From Neisseria mucosa (GTDB lineage Bacteria; Pseudomonadota; Gammaproteobacteria; Burkholderiales; Neisseriaceae): a DNA stretch of 64,000 bases. The notes under the pieces were generated by a model, which was not told the DNA's origin, ran no database searches, and worked only from the letters and a program-made list of their open reading frames with translations. Of the stretch, positions 1-8,438 are shown one piece after another. The stretch is taken from assembly GCF_013267835.1 (NCBI RefSeq), contig NZ_CP053939.1, positions 1,674,001 through 1,738,000 on the forward strand. Direction: 5' to 3'. Position numbers and translations under genes: made by a program. Each line of letters begins with the position of its first letter. The stretch's first letter is position 1.

Positions 1-542
1 CGCGCCAGCGCAGGCTCGAATTCTGCGCATTCTTCGGGTTTCAGACGGCGGTACGGCACGCCGTATCGTTCCAAAACGGCAATATCTTGTTCTGCCGCTT
101 CGACTTCTTTGGTTTGGCGGAAAATCTGCAACGTCCCTTTTTTGCGCCCTTCAAAATTCATGCCGGTTTGCGCTTCAAAACGGCGGAACATTTCACGGCT
201 GTATTCGGAAATCCTGACCATGCGCTCTTTATTGATTTGATAGCGCGCTGCCGTGCAGTTTTGCAGCATTTGCCACAACCATTCGATTTGATACAGGCTG
301 CCGTCAGGGCGGAACAGTAAAGGCGGATGGCTTTTAAACAACCATTTCAGCGCTTTGGTCGGAATGCCGGGTGCAGCCCAGGGCGTGGTATAGCCGTAAG
401 AGAGCTGACCTGCGTTGGCAAAACTGGTTTCCATCGCCACGCCCTCGGCGCGGTCGATGACCGTTACCTCATGTCCTGCCTCTGCCAGATACCACGCGGA
501 AGATACGCCGGCAACTCCGGCACCTAAAACCAGCACTTTCAT
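1..542 (-). CDS. dadA: D-amino acid dehydrogenase DadA, N-terminal part (cut by left edge)
   Basis: FAD-dependent oxidoreductase that deaminates D-amino acids, mainly D-alanine, and passes electrons to the respiratory chain. The 180 visible residues begin [20 protein letters not shown], a GxGxxG dinucleotide-binding fold, followed by a VIDRAEG acidic strand end and the DadA-type segment [20 protein letters not shown]. An AGAGGA-type ribosome binding site precedes the ATG. The upstream gene on the same strand is an alanine/sodium symporter, so import and oxidation of alanine are linked by position, although a DUS hairpin lies between them. The C-terminal part is outside the window. Confidence 0.9.
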   Translation of the reverse strand, partial: MKVLVLGAGVAGVSSAWYLAEAGHEVTVIDRAEGVAMETSFANAGQLSYGYTTPWAAPGIPTKALKWLFKSHPPLLFRPDGSLYQIEWLWQMLQNCTAARYQINKERMVRISEYSREMFRRFEAQTGMNFEGRKKGTLQIFRQTKEVEAAEQDIAVLERYGVPYRRLKPEECAEFEPALA

Positions 543-589
543 TTTTCTCTTCCTCTGACTTTTTTTCAAAACAAACTGATATCCATCGG

Positions 590-618
590 GCCGTCTGAAT
601 ATTCCGTTTCAGACGGCC
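590..618 (-). terminator. DUS inverted-repeat terminator
   Basis: GCCGTCTGAA and TTCAGACGGC face each other over a short loop just after the symporter stop codon. Such paired uptake sequences commonly serve as terminators in Neisseria. It would reduce readthrough into dadA. Confidence 0.7.
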
Positions 619-625
619 TTGAACA

Positions 626-2017
626 TCAATGCGGCAATTCGCCGTTTTTGATTTTTTGTTTGAAGTCTCGCGTTTCATTGACGATGACTTTCGCCATCAA
701 CAAAAGCGCAATCAGGTTGGGCAATGCCATCAAGCCGTTGAATGTGTCCGAAGCCAGCCACACCAAATCAAGGCTCAACACGGTTCCCAGCATGACCGAA
801 GAAACATAACCCACGCGGTACAAACCGGCAAACTTCTCGCCGAAGACGTAAACCGCGCATTTCTCGCCGTAATAACACCAGCCGAGAATGGTTGAGTAGG
901 CAAAGAAAATCAGGCCGATGGTGACAATCCAGCCGCCGATGCCGGGCAGCATTTTTTGGAAAGTGACGGTTGTCAGCGCCGCGCCGCTCAATTCAGGTTT
1001 GACAAACTCGCCGCCTGCGCCGAGCAAACCCATGACCAACACGATACCGGTAATCGAGCAGACAACGATGGTGTCCAAAAACGTACCGGTCATGGAAACC
1101 AAAGCCTGACGGACGGGGTGGTCGGTTTTCGCGGCGGCGGCGGCAATCGGCGCAGAACCCATACCCGCCTCATTGGAGAACACGCCGCGCGCCACGCCGT
1201 AACGGATGACCGTACCGATGGCACCGCCGGCCACAGCTTGCGCGCTAAACGCATCGGAGAAAATCAGTTTGACGGCAGGCATCAGTGCGTCAGAATTCAC
1301 GACAATAATGGAAATACCGCCCACTACATAAAATACGGCCATGGCAGGCACGATAAAGGACGCGGCTTTGGCAATGCCCTTAATGCCGCCCAAAAGCACG
1401 ATGGCCGTTAATACGGTCAATATCACGCCGGTGTAGGCAGGTTCAACACCGAAGCTGGTTTGCACTGCCTGCGCAACCGAGTTGGACTGCACCGAGCTGC
1501 CGATACCGAAGGAAGCAAATGTGCCGAACAGCGCAAACGCAACGGCCATCCATTTCCAGTTTTTGCCTAAGCCTTTTTCGATGTAATACATCGGGCCGCC
1601 GGACATTTCGCCTTTGGAATTGGTGACGCGGTATTTCACCGCCAACACGCCCTCGCCGTATTTGGTGGCCATACCGAAAATGGCGGTCATCCACATCCAA
1701 AATACTGCGCCCGGGCCGCCGGTTACCACCGCGGTCGCCACGCCGGCGATATTGCCCGTACCGATGGTGGCCGACAGCGCGGTCATCAACGCCGCGAAAT
1801 GGGAAATATCGCCTTCGTGGTCTTCGCCGTCTTCATGCTTCTTTGACGGCACAAACGCCTGTTTCAGCGCATAACCCAACATGGTGAACTGCAAGCCTTT
1901 CAGCAAAACGGTCAGCAAAATGCCCGTACCGACCAGCAGCATCAACATAATAGGCCCCCAGACCCAGCCGCTGATGGTTTCAAAAAAGGCTTTGAGATTG
2001 TCTAAAAGCAATTGCAT
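626..2017 (-). CDS. Alanine/glycine:cation symporter (AGCS family), copy 1
   Basis: A 463-residue inner-membrane protein of the AGCS family (AlsT/DagA type), which imports alanine or glycine with sodium. The family signature is clear: GNIAGVATAVVTGGPGAVFW near residues 88-107, then SNEAGMGSAPIAAAAAKTDHP near 290, with about ten hydrophobic segments. Length fits the family (about 450-480). Start chosen at the ATG preceding QLLLDNLKAFFETISGW, the usual family N-terminus. Downstream dadA on the same strand suggests a role in D/L-alanine use; the exact substrate is inferred. A second family member lies at 13881. Confidence 0.92.
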   Translation of the reverse strand: MQLLLDNLKAFFETISGWVWGPIMLMLLVGTGILLTVLLKGLQFTMLGYALKQAFVPSKKHEDGEDHEGDISHFAALMTALSATIGTGNIAGVATAVVTGGPGAVFWMWMTAIFGMATKYGEGVLAVKYRVTNSKGEMSGGPMYYIEKGLGKNWKWMAVAFALFGTFASFGIGSSVQSNSVAQAVQTSFGVEPAYTGVILTVLTAIVLLGGIKGIAKAASFIVPAMAVFYVVGGISIIVVNSDALMPAVKLIFSDAFSAQAVAGGAIGTVIRYGVARGVFSNEAGMGSAPIAAAAAKTDHPVRQALVSMTGTFLDTIVVCSITGIVLVMGLLGAGGEFVKPELSGAALTTVTFQKMLPGIGGWIVTIGLIFFAYSTILGWCYYGEKCAVYVFGEKFAGLYRVGYVSSVMLGTVLSLDLVWLASDTFNGLMALPNLIALLLMAKVIVNETRDFKQKIKNGELPH

Positions 2018-2267
2018 GGTTTTTCTCCTTTGTCTGTTTTATTTTTTTAAAACACCACTTTTTTGTAGTGTCCTGTAATTTCAGCACAGAATGTTTAAGA
2101 TTACAACATATTTATTTTCAAAAACTTTTCGTATTTTTACCCTAAATAAAACCCAATCGACACCAAGAAAATTGTTTACAATCCAGAGCAGGCCTAGACC
2201 CCAGCCCAATTAAAATGACAAATAAAAGCATGCTTTAAAACATCTTCCTGCCAACTGTTTAAAAAAA
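2018..2267. other. Intergenic, AT-rich, no gene seen
   Basis: Between the symporter start and the terminator of the next gene I see no credible reading frame. The AT-rich part around 2090-2170 should contain the symporter promoter on the minus strand, but no convincing -35/-10 pair stands out. Confidence 0.5.
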
Positions 2268-2305
2268 TTCAGGCCGTCTGAAAAAAATCTTTCAGACGGC
2301 CTGAA
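2268..2305 (-). terminator. DUS inverted-repeat terminator
   Basis: TTCAGGCCGTCTGAAA and its reverse complement flank a 6-nt A-rich loop, 17 bp past the stop codon of the ATP-grasp gene. The 16-bp stem includes a full AG-DUS in each arm. Confidence 0.85.
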
Positions 2306-2321
2306 TGTGCGTGCCGCAATC

Positions 2322-3164
2322 CTATTCCAGCAACCCGGCCAACACTCGAGCAAAACGCTCCGCCGCGCCTTCGCTGGTGTGCAGGTACAGGGCAGGTTCG
2401 ATGAGTTCCAACTCATTGAGCAGGAAAGTATCGCCAATCAGTGTGCCGTCCACGCGGGCATAAACCGGCATTTTCGGCAAGGCGGCCAGTACGTCTTGTG
2501 CGACACGGACGGCAAACTCGGGCGGCTCGATACCGAACACCGACACGCCATAGGCCGAGTTGGCGCGCCATTCGCCTTGCGGCGGCTGACGGCGCACGGC
2601 ATGGCTGAATGCGCCGTTGAAAAACACCAGCGAGGTTTCGCCCGCCGTTTCGATTTCACGGATATACGGTTGAACAATCATACCTTGCGGATAATCCGCC
2701 ATATCCACGTCCAATGCCTCCGCACAAACTTTGACCACGCCTTTGCCGCTCTGACCGAATGCGGGCTTGATAACTGCTTCCGTCCAGCCTTGTTGTTTCA
2801 GAATATCGGCCAATTTGTCTTTGTGCGCGGGAACGAACACGCTGGGAATTACTTGCGCGCCGAGCGCCGCCAAATCGCACAAATACGTCTTTTCCATATT
2901 CCAAGCCATCAATTCGGGCGGATTGATAAAACGCTGCCCCGCCTGCCCGGCATGCTCCAGCCATTGGCGGAAGGCTTCGGGTTCGGCGGCATAATCCCAT
3001 GCGCACAAAGGCAGCAAAAACGGCGCGGACGGATGGTTTTGCCACGCGTCAAATACGGTTTTCACACCCATGGTTTCCAAATGCGCCGCCAATGTTTTCA
3101 GGTTGTCCGACGGTTCGGGATAGGTTTGGCAGGTAATGAGTGCCAAAACGGTTTGCTCGGTCAT
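2322..3164 (-). CDS. Orphan ATP-grasp domain protein
   Basis: A 280-residue soluble protein of the ATP-grasp superfamily (glutathione synthetase/RimK/DcsG-like fold), enzymes that ligate a carboxylate to an amine through an acyl-phosphate. Visible family features: NPPELMAWNMEKTYLCDLAA (about 92-111), then VIKPAFGQSGKGV (about 141-153) as the nucleotide-binding lysine and glycine-rich loop, REIETAGETSLVFFNG with acidic ligands, and the terminal metal-site block FLLNELELIEPALYL. It stands alone between convergent and divergent neighbours, so no pathway partner is visible. Substrate unknown; DcsG-like ligase or a peptide/amino-acid ligase are possible. Confidence 0.8.
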   Translation of the reverse strand: MTEQTVLALITCQTYPEPSDNLKTLAAHLETMGVKTVFDAWQNHPSAPFLLPLCAWDYAAEPEAFRQWLEHAGQAGQRFINPPELMAWNMEKTYLCDLAALGAQVIPSVFVPAHKDKLADILKQQGWTEAVIKPAFGQSGKGVVKVCAEALDVDMADYPQGMIVQPYIREIETAGETSLVFFNGAFSHAVRRQPPQGEWRANSAYGVSVFGIEPPEFAVRVAQDVLAALPKMPVYARVDGTLIGDTFLLNELELIEPALYLHTSEGAAERFARVLAGLLE

Positions 3165-3220
3165 GGTTGCATCTCGTTGCTAAAACCAAAATTATATAGC
3201 GAAATCAAACCAAAAGATTT

Positions 3221-3230
3221 TTCAGACGGC
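3221..3230 (-). repeat. Single DNA uptake sequence
   Basis: TTCAGACGGC followed by CT, an AG-type DUS on the minus strand, in the divergent promoter region between the ATP-grasp gene and phrB. No inverted partner nearby, so uptake rather than termination is the likely role. Confidence 0.8.
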
Positions 3231-3289
3231 CTGATACATGAGGCCGATTCTGATAAAATGGTTTCCCCCTTTTCCGTCGGAACATGCTC

Positions 3290-4525
3290 ATGAAATCTGC
3301 CCACGTCCTTGTCTGGTTCCGCCGCAACCTCCGCCTGCACGACAATGCCGCGCTTAATGCCGCCGTTGCAAGCGGTTTGCCCATCGCCTGCGTCTGGGTC
3401 AACCAAAGGCCGTCTGAAAACCACAATCCGCGTCAAAGCCTGTTCCATTATCAAGCCGCGCAAGAGCTGCATACCCGTCTGGCGGCACACCATATTCCTT
3501 TATATGCCGTCGCTTCCGACGAAGACCTCCTCCCCTTGGCCGCTACGCTCCATGCCCATACCATCATCACAGACGAAGCCTACACCGAAGCCGAAATCCG
3601 CCAAGACAACCTCCTCTGGCACAATCTCGACCGCGCAGGCATTGCCCTGCAACACGCCAACGACCGCGGTATCTTGGCTAAAGCCCCCCTCATGGATGCC
3701 AACGGCCTGCCCTACACCGATTTTACCGCCTATAAACAAGCATGGTTGCAGGCTTATTCAGAACAAAGGCCGTCTGAAACCGAATTGCCTGTTCAAACTG
3801 GGCAAAACGTTCCACTGTTTCCAGCCCATACCGGCGCAGTATTGCCTGCCTATCAACAGGGCGGCGAAACCGCGGCCTTAACGCAATGGCACGCGTTCAA
3901 ACAGAATTTGGTTCACTACCCGATTACCCAAAACTTTCCGGCACGAAAAAACACCAGCCTCCTCAATGCCTACCTGTCCGCAGGCTGCATTTCACCGCGC
4001 CTGCTGGCCGCCGAAAGCTTGGCAAACCGACATTTCGAGTGGCTGGACAAGCTTATTTTCCGCGACTACTGCTACCAGCTCGCCTACCACCGCCGACTAC
4101 CCGAAACAACCGATGCCGCCCCGGTGCGCGAATACTGGCGCAACGGCCGAACCGGCGTACCCGTCATCGACGCCTCCATCCGCAGCCTCGAAGCCACCGG
4201 CCACTTACACCCCGTTCTCCAGCAGCTGTGCGCCCACTATTTCTGCCACGCCCTCAACCTCGACCCCAACCAAGGCATCGCGTGGACAGCCTCCGTCCAA
4301 ACCGGCACCGACCCCGCGCTCAACCAAGCCAACTGGCACCTTGCCGCCCAAGACACAGCCACCGTCCGCTATGCCCACCGTTCGCACCAAATCGACCCCG
4401 ACGGCAGCTACATCCGCAGTTACCTCCCCGAATTGGCACACCTGCCGTCCACCCTCATCCACACCCCGTGGGCGGCCGCCGATGACATCGACACACACGG
4501 CTACCCCTTCCCCAAGGCCGTCTGA
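3290..4525 (+). CDS. phrB: Photolyase/cryptochrome family protein (PhrB homologue), shortened C-terminus
   Basis: A 411-residue member of the CPD photolyase family. The N-terminal alpha/beta domain starts KSAHVLVWFRRNLRLHDN. The FAD-domain core is present as LIFRDYCYQLAYH, TGVPVIDASIRSLEATGHLH and ASVQTGTDPALNQANWHLAA. The segment corresponding to the classical N-G-G-W-Q-W-A flavin-site region is altered, and the protein stops at GYPFPKAV, where E. coli PhrB continues about 20 residues. I prefer the second ATG (3290): its GGA box is 8 nt upstream, whereas the first ATG at 3284 is only 2 nt from it. From recall, the gonococcal orthologue does not photoreactivate and affects DNA supercoiling. 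Three DUS lie inside the gene and one supplies the stop codon. Confidence 0.88.
   Translation: MKSAHVLVWFRRNLRLHDNAALNAAVASGLPIACVWVNQRPSENHNPRQSLFHYQAAQELHTRLAAHHIPLYAVASDEDLLPLAATLHAHTIITDEAYTEAEIRQDNLLWHNLDRAGIALQHANDRGILAKAPLMDANGLPYTDFTAYKQAWLQAYSEQRPSETELPVQTGQNVPLFPAHTGAVLPAYQQGGETAALTQWHAFKQNLVHYPITQNFPARKNTSLLNAYLSAGCISPRLLAAESLANRHFEWLDKLIFRDYCYQLAYHRRLPETTDAAPVREYWRNGRTGVPVIDASIRSLEATGHLHPVLQQLCAHYFCHALNLDPNQGIAWTASVQTGTDPALNQANWHLAAQDTATVRYAHRSHQIDPDGSYIRSYLPELAHLPSTLIHTPWAAADDIDTHGYPFPKAV
3409..3418 (+). repeat. DUS inside phrB
   Basis: GCCGTCTGAA in frame, encoding part of QRPSENH. First of three AG-DUS in this gene. Confidence 0.9.
3769..3778 (+). repeat. DUS inside phrB
   Basis: GCCGTCTGAA in the same reading phase as the copy 360 bp upstream, encoding QRPSETE. 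Both copies specify an inserted-looking QRPSE. Confidence 0.9.
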
Positions 4526-4526
4526 A
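4517..4526 (+). repeat. DUS forming the phrB stop codon
   Basis: GCCGTCTGAA encodes the last residues Ala-Val and the TGA stop of phrB. A reverse DUS (GTTTCAGACGGCC) follows near 4591-4603, so the pair could also form a loose terminator with a long loop. Confidence 0.85.
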
Positions 4527-4610
4527 ACAGAGCTTCACACCAAAAAACCACACTAAACACAACTAAAAAACGCCCAAACAAAATATTTTGGTTTCAGACG
4601 GCCAAACAGA

Positions 4611-4639
4611 TTGAATAGCCAAGATTTACACGGTAAACT
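4611..4639 (+). promoter_or_regulatory. Candidate sigma70 promoter for minCDE-oxyR
   Basis: TTGAAT (4611-4616) and TAAACT (4634-4639) with exactly 17 bp between them, 33 bp before the minC ATG. Motif match by eye only. Confidence 0.5.
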
Positions 4640-4672
4640 TACATCATTAAAAAATTTTATTATTTCATTACA

Positions 4673-5392
4673 ATGAAACCCGCATTCGACATAAAAACGT
4701 CACGTTTGGACGTCTTATCCATCCATCTGCACACCGCAGATCTAACCGAATTGGAAGAATTCCTGCGCCAACTGGCAGGCCAGTCCCAAGACGAATTCGT
4801 TCCCTTTATTTTAGACGTACAAGATTTCGACCATCCCGAATCCATCGATTTGGGCGGCATGATTTCCCTGTTTGCCCGTTACGGCATGCAAATCTTAGGG
4901 CTGCACCACACCAGCGATACCTGGGCGGCAGCGGCGGCACGTTACCACTTGGTCTTCAAACAAGGCAACGCCACCCAGGCAGCCGACACACAGGCAGCGC
5001 CCACCCCGCGCCAAGCACCGCAGCCGCAAGACGTACAGGCCACCGTCATCAACAATCCGACTGTATTGGTCAGCACGCCCGTGCGTACCGGCCAGCAGGT
5101 GTACGCTGAAAACGGCGACCTCATCGTTACCGGCATCGTCAGCCAAGGTGCAGAACTTATCGCCGACGGCAACATCCATATTTACGCCCCCATGCGCGGC
5201 AGAGCGTTGGCCGGAGCAAAAGGCAACACCAACGCGCGCATCTTCATCCATTCCATGCAGGCCGAGTTAGTCTCCGTTGCCGGCATCTACCGCAACTTCG
5301 AGCAAGACCTGCCCGAGCATCTGCACAAAAAACCCGTACAAGTATCATTGCAAGACAACCGACTGGTTATCAGCGCAATCGACGCCGAATAA
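4673..5392 (+). CDS. minC: Septum site-determining protein MinC
   Basis: Division inhibitor that blocks FtsZ ring assembly at the poles together with MinD. The 239 residues show an N-terminal FtsZ-interacting domain (about 1-100), an Ala/Gln/Pro-rich linker (about 100-125) and a C-terminal beta-helix typical of MinC: TGQQVYAENGDLIVTGIVSQ, then ADGNIHIYAPMRGRALAGAKGN and ARIFIHSMQAELVSVAGIYR. This domain dimerises and binds MinD. First gene of a tightly spaced minCDE-oxyR run; minD starts 26 bp downstream. Confidence 0.97.
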   Translation: MKPAFDIKTSRLDVLSIHLHTADLTELEEFLRQLAGQSQDEFVPFILDVQDFDHPESIDLGGMISLFARYGMQILGLHHTSDTWAAAAARYHLVFKQGNATQAADTQAAPTPRQAPQPQDVQATVINNPTVLVSTPVRTGQQVYAENGDLIVTGIVSQGAELIADGNIHIYAPMRGRALAGAKGNTNARIFIHSMQAELVSVAGIYRNFEQDLPEHLHKKPVQVSLQDNRLVISAIDAE

Positions 5393-5418
5393 ACATCAGT
5401 ACTTAAAAAGGAAATATC

Positions 5419-6234
5419 GTGTCCAAAATCATCGTAGTAACTTCAGGTAAAGGCGGCGTAGGCAAGACCACTACCAGCGCCAGCATCGCAACCGGCCTGG
5501 CCCTGCGCGGCCACAAAACCGCCGTAATCGACTTCGACGTCGGTTTGCGCAACCTCGACCTGATTATGGGTTGCGAACGCCGCGTCGTGTATGACCTCAT
5601 CAACGTCATCCAAGGCGAAGCCACACTCAACCAAGCCCTGATTAAAGACAAAAACTGCGAAAACCTCTACATCCTGCCCGCCTCGCAAACCCGCGACAAA
5701 GACGCACTGACCCGCGACGGCGTCGACAAAGTGATGAAAGAGCTGTCCAGCAAAAAAATGGGCTTCGAATTCATTATCTGCGACTCCCCTGCCGGTATCG
5801 AACAAGGCGCACTGATGGCGCTCTACTTTGCCGACGAAGCCATCATCACCACCAATCCGGAAGTATCCAGCGTCCGCGACTCCGACCGCATCTTAGGCAT
5901 TTTGCAAAGCAAATCCCGCAAAGCCGAACAAGGCGGCACAGTTAAAGAGCATCTGCTGATTACCCGCTACTCCCCAGAGCGCGTGGCCAAAGGCGAAATG
6001 CTGTCGGTACAAGACATCTGCGACATCTTGCGCATCCCGTTGATCGGCGTGATTCCCGAATCACAAAACGTCCTGCAGGCCTCCAACGCCGGCGAACCCG
6101 TCATCCACCAAGACAATGCCGCCGCAGCCGAAGCCTACAAAGACGTTATTGCCCGCCTCTTGGGTGAAAACCGCGAAATGCGTTTCCTTGAAGCCGAGAA
6201 AAAAGGTTTCTTAAAACGACTGTTCGGAGGTTAA
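5419..6234 (+). CDS. minD: Septum site-determining ATPase MinD
   Basis: Membrane-associated ParA-type ATPase that recruits MinC and drives Min oscillation with MinE. The deviant Walker A motif SGKGGVGKTTTS is at residues 9-20, with both signature lysines (K11, K16). CDSPAGIEQGA is the switch region. The C-terminal amphipathic membrane-targeting helix is visible as FLEAEKKGFLKRLFGG. Translation starts at GTG (5419), 7 nt after AAAAAGGAAA. 271 residues is normal for the family. Confidence 0.97.
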   Translation: MSKIIVVTSGKGGVGKTTTSASIATGLALRGHKTAVIDFDVGLRNLDLIMGCERRVVYDLINVIQGEATLNQALIKDKNCENLYILPASQTRDKDALTRDGVDKVMKELSSKKMGFEFIICDSPAGIEQGALMALYFADEAIITTNPEVSSVRDSDRILGILQSKSRKAEQGGTVKEHLLITRYSPERVAKGEMLSVQDICDILRIPLIGVIPESQNVLQASNAGEPVIHQDNAAAAEAYKDVIARLLGENREMRFLEAEKKGFLKRLFGG

Positions 6235-6237
6235 TAC

Positions 6238-6501
6238 ATGTCACTGCTCGATATGCTGTTCGGCAGAAAGCCGAAAACCGCCACCGTCGCGCGCGACCGC
6301 CTGCAAATCATCATCGCGCAAGAACGCGCACAAGAAGGCCAAGCTCCGGACTATCTGCCGACCTTGCGCAAAGAGCTGCTGGAAGTCCTGTCCAAATACG
6401 TCAACGTATCATTGGACGACATCCGCATCTCCCAAGAGAAACAAGACGGCTTGGACGTTCTTGAGCTGAACATCACCCTGCCGGAACAAAAAAAGGCTTA
6501 A
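6238..6501 (+). CDS. minE: Cell division topological specificity factor MinE
   Basis: 87-residue regulator that stimulates MinD ATPase and releases MinC from midcell. N-terminal membrane/MinD-binding stretch [20 protein letters not shown], then the dimerising topological-specificity domain with [20 protein letters not shown]. It follows minD after 3 bp and precedes oxyR by 3 bp, so all are probably co-translated. Confidence 0.96.
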   Translation: MSLLDMLFGRKPKTATVARDRLQIIIAQERAQEGQAPDYLPTLRKELLEVLSKYVNVSLDDIRISQEKQDGLDVLELNITLPEQKKA

Positions 6502-6504
6502 CAC

Positions 6505-7425
6505 ATGACCTTGACCGAATTGCGTTACATCGTAGCCGTCGCACAAGAACGTCACTTCGGACGTGCCGCACGACGCTGCTTTGTCAGCCAGCCCACCCTC
6601 TCCATCGCCATCAAAAAGCTGGAGGAAGAGCTGTCGGTATCCCTGTTCGACCGTAGCAGCAACGACATCATCACGACCGAAGCGGGCGAGCGCATTGTCG
6701 CCCAAGCCCGCCGGGTTCTGGAAGAAGCCGAACTCATCAAGCACCTTGCCAATGAAGAGCAAAACGAATTGGAAGGCGCGTTCAAACTCGGCCTGATTTT
6801 TACCGTTGCCCCCTACCTTCTGCCCAAGCTCATTACCGCGCTGCGTGAAACCGCGCCGAAAATGCCGCTGATGCTGGAAGAGAACTATACCCACATCCTG
6901 ACCGAGTCGCTCAAACGCGGCGATGTCGATGCAATCGTCGTTGCCGAACCGTTCCAAGAGCCGGGCATCGTAACCGAGCCTCTGTATGACGAACCTTTCT
7001 TCGTCATCGTTCCCAAAGGACATCACTTTGAAGAACTCGATGCCGTTACGCCTCAGCTTTTGAGCGAAGAACAAGTGTTGCTGCTGTCCGAAGGCAACTG
7101 TATGCGCGACCAAGTGTTGGCAAGCTGTTCCGAATTGGCTTCCAAGCAAAAAATCCAGGGCTTGACCAATACCCTGCAAGGCAGCTCCATCAACACCATC
7201 CGCCACATGGTTGCCAGCGGCCTGGCCATCAGCGTCATGCCGGCTACCGCATTGACCGAAAACGACCACATGCTTTTCAGCATTATCCCGTTTGAAGGCA
7301 CTGCACCGCACCGCCGTGTCGTTTTGGCTTATCGCCGCAACTTTGTCCGTCCGAAAGCACTGACTGCGTTGCGTACTGCCATTTTGCAATCGCAACTGAC
7401 CGGCGTAACCTTCGTCAACGAATAA
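6505..7425 (+). CDS. oxyR: Hydrogen peroxide sensor/regulator OxyR
   Basis: LysR-type transcription factor that senses peroxide through a reversible disulfide. The winged helix-turn-helix is at residues 1-60 (RRCFVSQPTLSIAIKKLEEE). The redox pair is exactly placed: Cys199 and Cys208 in EGNCMRDQVLASC, the same numbering as E. coli OxyR. 306 residues. Being the last gene of the min operon, it is probably expressed from the shared promoter, an arrangement I recall from other neisseriae. A DUS hairpin follows. Confidence 0.96.
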   Translation: MTLTELRYIVAVAQERHFGRAARRCFVSQPTLSIAIKKLEEELSVSLFDRSSNDIITTEAGERIVAQARRVLEEAELIKHLANEEQNELEGAFKLGLIFTVAPYLLPKLITALRETAPKMPLMLEENYTHILTESLKRGDVDAIVVAEPFQEPGIVTEPLYDEPFFVIVPKGHHFEELDAVTPQLLSEEQVLLLSEGNCMRDQVLASCSELASKQKIQGLTNTLQGSSINTIRHMVASGLAISVMPATALTENDHMLFSIIPFEGTAPHRRVVLAYRRNFVRPKALTALRTAILQSQLTGVTFVNE

Positions 7426-7435
7426 ACCGCAAAAC

Positions 7436-7467
7436 AAAAGGCCGTCTGAATATTCAGACGGCCTTTT
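7436..7467 (+). terminator. DUS inverted-repeat terminator after oxyR
   Basis: AAAAGGCCGTCTGAA pairs with TTCAGACGGCCTTTT over a 2-nt loop, followed by a T-run. A strong intrinsic terminator made of two AG-DUS. It could also serve the converging lipoprotein gene at 7489. Confidence 0.9.
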
Positions 7468-7488
7468 TATTTTTAACCGAATAAAGGA

Positions 7489-7701
7489 TTAGTAGCGGGT
7501 ATGAACTTGACTGCCGATAACGCCACCCAAAGCCGCGCCACCCAAGGTAGAGCCGGTATCGCCACCAATCAAATTACCTGCCACGCCGCCCAATACCGCA
7601 CCAGCAGCAGTGTTGCGTTGGGTTTGAGTCATATTGGCACACGCGCCCAAAGAAGCGGCCAGCATGATCAAGGTCACAGTTTTTGCAAAAGTTTTCTTCA
7701 T
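7489..7701 (-). CDS. Glycine-zipper lipoprotein
   Basis: 70-residue predicted outer-membrane lipoprotein. A lipoprotein signal peptide (KKTFAKTVTLIMLAASLGAC) ends in a lipobox with acylated Cys21. The rest is a glycine zipper: GAVLGGVAGNLIGGDTGSTL then GGAALGGVIGSQV, similar to SlyB/17-kDa antigen-type 2TM domains. I chose the ATG at 7701, which has GGAG 9 nt upstream, over the in-frame ATG 15 bp earlier. Function unknown; envelope integrity is the usual association. Confidence 0.85.
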   Translation of the reverse strand: MKKTFAKTVTLIMLAASLGACANMTQTQRNTAAGAVLGGVAGNLIGGDTGSTLGGAALGGVIGSQVHTRY

Positions 7702-7913
7702 GGTTTGATTCTCCATCAGGGGTTAAGCTTTATATAGAACAGTATGGCACAACCTTTCATTAATATATTTTCTGATAAGTAAAGACAGATTAAACTAAGA
7801 TAACGCCCTTGACGAACGGTTAAATGCAAAAACAAACGGCAATTCCAAAAGAATATTTATAAAATTTAATATATTTGGCATAAAATTGCGCATACATCAA
7901 CTGTATTCGGTAG

Positions 7914-7922
7914 TGATACAAT
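7914..7922 (+). promoter_or_regulatory. Candidate extended -10 promoter
   Basis: TGATACAAT (TGnTACAAT, an extended -10) lies 33 bp before the ATG of the CopD-like gene; no good -35 box is seen. Confidence 0.4.
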
Positions 7923-7955
7923 GACGACTTGTCTGAATTACCGGAAACACCCGTC

Positions 7956-8405
7956 ATGAGTATCTACGCACTGGCACACATCATCCACGTTTATTGCGCG
8001 ATTGCCTTTGTCGGCGGCGTATTTTTCGAAATGCTGGTCCTCTCCGTTTTACACACCGGCCGCGTTTCGCGCGAATCGCGCCGCGAAGTCGAACGTGCCA
8101 TGTCCTATCGTGCCGTCCGCGTGATGCCGCCTGTCGTCATTACCCTGTTCATCAGCGGCATCGTGATGGTGTACAACCGCTACCTGCCGATACTGCACCA
8201 CCCATTCGACAGCTCCTTCGGCATCATGCTGAGCATCAAAATCCTGTTGGCAGTAAGCGTTTTGGTACATTTTGTCATCGCCGTCGTCAAAATGGCACGG
8301 CACACCCTCACCGTCGGCTGGTCGAAATACATACACGCCGTCGTATTCAGCCATATGCTGTTTATCGTCTTTTTTGCCAAAGCAATGTTCTACCTGTCTT
8401 GGTAA
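7956..8405 (+). CDS. CopD-like integral membrane protein
   Basis: 149-residue membrane protein with about four hydrophobic segments: SIYALAHIIHVYCAIAFVGG, VMPPVVITLFISGIVMVY, GIMLSIKILLAVSVLVHFVI and AVVFSHMLFIVFFAKAMFYL. Conserved His residues in helices one and four (HIIHVY, FSH) resemble CopD/DUF2269-type proteins that may bind heme or copper. I start at the ATG at 7956, with GGAA 11 nt upstream, rather than an in-frame TTG at 7929. The TerC-like gene follows after 33 bp and may be cotranscribed. Function not established. Confidence 0.7.
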   Translation: MSIYALAHIIHVYCAIAFVGGVFFEMLVLSVLHTGRVSRESRREVERAMSYRAVRVMPPVVITLFISGIVMVYNRYLPILHHPFDSSFGIMLSIKILLAVSVLVHFVIAVVKMARHTLTVGWSKYIHAVVFSHMLFIVFFAKAMFYLSW

Positions 8406-8438
8406 ACCTTACCCTTCCCCCACACACAAGGATTGTTT

